Positions 62,264 through 64,000 of a stretch of DNA of 64,000 nucleotides are shown here, piece after piece. Source of the stretch: Nocardiopsis potens DSM 45234 (lineage in GTDB: Bacteria > Actinomycetota > Actinomycetes > Streptosporangiales > Streptosporangiaceae); assembly GCF_000341105.1 (NCBI RefSeq), contig NZ_ANBB01000016.1, forward strand, positions 1 through 64,000, given 5' to 3'. The number at the start of each line of letters is the position of its first letter. Position 1 is the first letter of the stretch. The notes beneath the pieces are model-generated. The model saw nothing but the letters and a program-made list of their open reading frames with translations, had not been told where the DNA came from and ran no database searches. Position numbers and translations under genes: made by a program.

Positions 62264-63535
62264 ATGGCCGCCAAGTCGACGACAGCACCCCGGGAGCGGA
62301 CGGACAGCGGGCGCGGCCCCGGGAAGGAGCCCCGGCTGCGGGTGCTCATCGGCAGCGACACCTACCCCCCGGACGTCAACGGGGCCGCCTACTTCACCGA
62401 GCGGCTGGCCCGCGGACTGGCCGCGCGCGGCCACGACGTGCACGTGGTGTGCGCCTCCACCGCCGGCCGGCCCGGGGTGCACCGGGCCGGCGGGGTGGTC
62501 GAGCACCGGCTCCGGTCGATGCCGTCGCTGGTGCACGAGAGCGTCCGGCTGGCGCTGCCGCCCGGTGCCCCCGGCCACCTGGACCGGCTCCTGGCCCGGC
62601 TGCGGCCGGACGCGGTCCACGTGCAGAACCACTTCCTCGTCGGCCGGCTGCTGCTCGGCGCGGCCCGCCGGTGCGGGGTGCCGGCGGTGGCCACCAACCA
62701 CTTCATGCCGGAGAACCTGTTCAACTACCTCTACGTCCCCGGGCCGCTCCGGTCCGGCATCGGCCGGCTGGCCTGGCGCGACTTCCGGCGCGCGCTGGCC
62801 GGCGTGCAGCACGTCACCACGCCCACCCGGATCGCCGCCCAGCTCCTGCTCGACCAGGGGTTCGACCGGCCGGTGGAGGCGGTGTCCTGCGGGATCGACC
62901 TGGAGCGGTTCCACCCGCCCGGCGGCGGCCCCGGAGAGCGGGCCCGGATCCGCGCCCGGCTCGGCGTGCCGGACCGGCCGACCTTCGCCTTCGTCGGCCG
63001 GTTGGACGAGGAGAAGCGCATCGAGGACCTGATCCGCGCGGTCCGCCGGGTCCCGGTGGACGGCGCCCAGCTGGTGCTGGCCGGCACCGGCGCGCAGCGG
63101 GCCCGGCTGGAGCGGCTGGCCGAGGAGGAGGGCGTCTCGGACCGGGTGCGCTTCCTCGGGTTCGTGCCGGAGGAGGACCTCCCGCTGGTCTACCGGGCCG
63201 CCGATGCCTTCGCCATCTCCGGGATCGCCGAGCTGCAGTCGATCGCCACCCTGGAGGCGATGGCCAGCGGGCTGCCGGTGGTGGCCGCGGACGCGATGGC
63301 CCTGCCGCACCTGGTGCACGTCGGCCGGAACGGCTACCTCTACGAACCGGGCAGCGCGGACGACCTGGCCAAATACCTGGGGGCGATCCTGGCCTCGGCC
63401 GGGGAGCGGGCCCGGATGGGCGCGGAGAGCAGGGAGATGGCGGCCCGGCACGACCACGAGCGGTCGCTGGACCGGTTCGAGCGGATCTACCGGGACGTGG
63501 CCAGCCGGTCGGCGGTGCTCGGCTCCGCCCCCTGA
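62264..63535 (+). CDS. GT4-family glycosyltransferase
   Basis: This 423-residue GT-B enzyme lacks membrane helices and probably acts at the inner face of the membrane. The N-terminal acceptor domain has LIGSDTYPPDVNGAAYFTER and LARGLAARGHDVHVVCAST. The C-terminal donor domain has FAFVGRLDEEKRIEDLIRAV and the E-x7-E motif in SGIAELQSIATLEAMASGLP. It resembles phosphatidylinositol or glycolipid mannosyl/glucosyltransferases, but donor and acceptor are not certain. The ATG at 62264 has AGGAGG with ideal spacing. Its 3' end overlaps the converging transporter gene by about 49 bp. Confidence 0.93.
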   Translation: MAAKSTTAPRERTDSGRGPGKEPRLRVLIGSDTYPPDVNGAAYFTERLARGLAARGHDVHVVCASTAGRPGVHRAGGVVEHRLRSMPSLVHESVRLALPPGAPGHLDRLLARLRPDAVHVQNHFLVGRLLLGAARRCGVPAVATNHFMPENLFNYLYVPGPLRSGIGRLAWRDFRRALAGVQHVTTPTRIAAQLLLDQGFDRPVEAVSCGIDLERFHPPGGGPGERARIRARLGVPDRPTFAFVGRLDEEKRIEDLIRAVRRVPVDGAQLVLAGTGAQRARLERLAEEEGVSDRVRFLGFVPEEDLPLVYRAADAFAISGIAELQSIATLEAMASGLPVVAADAMALPHLVHVGRNGYLYEPGSADDLAKYLGAILASAGERARMGAESREMAARHDHERSLDRFERIYRDVASRSAVLGSAP

Positions 63536-64000
63536 ACCGGCTCCGGCCGCGAGGACCGGGCCAGCACCACCACCCCGACCGCGCCGACCACCGCGGCGAC
63601 CACCGCGATCGTGCCGTTCACCGGGTCGGTGGGCAGCCGCTCGCCGAAGCAGAGCACCCCGATCAGGGTGGCCGCGATGGGGTCGCTGATCAGCACGATC
63701 GCGTAGGCGAGCGCGAAGTGGCCGGCCCGGTAGGCGTTCTGGGTGAGCAGCCCGCCGGCCAGGCCGACGGCGACCGCCAGCGCGGTCAGCGGGTGCAGCA
63801 CCGCGGCCGGGTCGTCCACCGCGACGCTGCCGATCACCCGGCCGAAGGCCGAGGCGACCGCGTAGGCGATGCCGCCGCCCAGGGCCAGCGCGCAGGCCCG
63901 GGTGCAGTCGTTCCGGGCCCGGCCGACCAGGGTGCAGGCGAGCATGGCGCCGGCGCCGACCAGGCCGATGACGACCATGTCGGAGGCGCCGGGGTGCGGG
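63487..64000 (-). CDS. EamA/DMT-like transporter, C-terminal part (cut by the window end)
   Basis: The visible 171 or so residues contain about five membrane helices (MVVIGLVGAGAMLACTLVG, ALALGGGIAYAVASAFGRV, ALAVAVGLAGGLLTQNAY, AYAIVLISDPIAATLIGVL and GTIAVVAAVVGAVGVVVLA). The arrangement matches the second half of a drug/metabolite-type transporter. The frame stays open to the window end, so the start is outside. The 3' end overlaps the opposite glycosyltransferase gene, which is unusual but leaves both frames intact. Confidence 0.8.
   Translation of the reverse strand, partial: PHPGASDMVVIGLVGAGAMLACTLVGRARNDCTRACALALGGGIAYAVASAFGRVIGSVAVDDPAAVLHPLTALAVAVGLAGGLLTQNAYRAGHFALAYAIVLISDPIAATLIGVLCFGERLPTDPVNGTIAVVAAVVGAVGVVVLARSSRPEPVQGAEPSTADRLATSR

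Noticed and set aside
61867-62361. Leftward 164-codon frame before the glycosyltransferase
   Set aside because: It has no ribosome site or domain and overlaps the glycosyltransferase start and its promoter region.

Overview
The window reads as chromosomal DNA of a very high-GC actinomycete. Codon third positions are almost all G or C. GTG and TTG starts are common, and many neighbours overlap by 1 to 8 bases. A fused glycine/sarcosine-dimethylglycine methyltransferase for glycine betaine synthesis suggests a salt-tolerant member, plausibly near Nocardiopsaceae; that placement is an inference from gene content. I see no tRNA, rRNA, CRISPR, prophage or transposase.

Layout. 0-9 kb: a class A penicillin-binding protein with a decayed transpeptidase domain, a flavodoxin-like protein, a tandem pair of CPBP membrane proteins (one with the protease motifs, one without), polyphosphate kinase overlapping a MutT1-type Nudix/phosphatase protein, an SRPBCC protein and a small secreted protein. 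9-12.5 kb: a leftward molybdate operon (HTH-Mop regulator, modA, modB, modC). 12.7-16.8 kb: a NarL-type two-component pair, a DUF4097 protein and an M50-like membrane peptidase. 16.9-21 kb: a STAS protein, a TauD-family oxygenase and a large membrane protein. 21.2-29.4 kb: phenylacetate catabolism (paaR-like TetR, paaK, divergent paaN and paaABCDE) with two matching candidate operators. 29.4-37.3 kb: a small unknown gene, an AlaX-type editing protein, an AGE-family isomerase, a TetR/ABC-F pair, a KAS III protein and two small genes.

37.4-39.1 kb is the most unusual stretch. Two tandem arrays with the same 148-bp period lie in opposite orientation around a dyad-rich core of about 500 bp, with no convincing coding. 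A single related unit lies at 44.2 kb.

39.1-49.2 kb: a MocR-type regulator, the betaine synthase, a TetR/NAD(P)-binding pair, a MarR-GNAT fusion, a CitE-like lyase and a cytoplasmic molybdopterin oxidoreductase that would depend on the molybdate operon. 49.2-52.5 kb: a ferric-siderophore importer behind a candidate iron box. 52.6-64 kb: a RibD/DHFR-like reductase, a MerR regulator, a HelD-like ATPase, an aquaglyceroporin, two small membrane proteins, a rhodanese, an HtrA-type protease, a GT4 glycosyltransferase and an EamA-like transporter cut by the window end. Many intergenic gaps hold long near-perfect palindromes of at least two sequence families, mostly just after genes.
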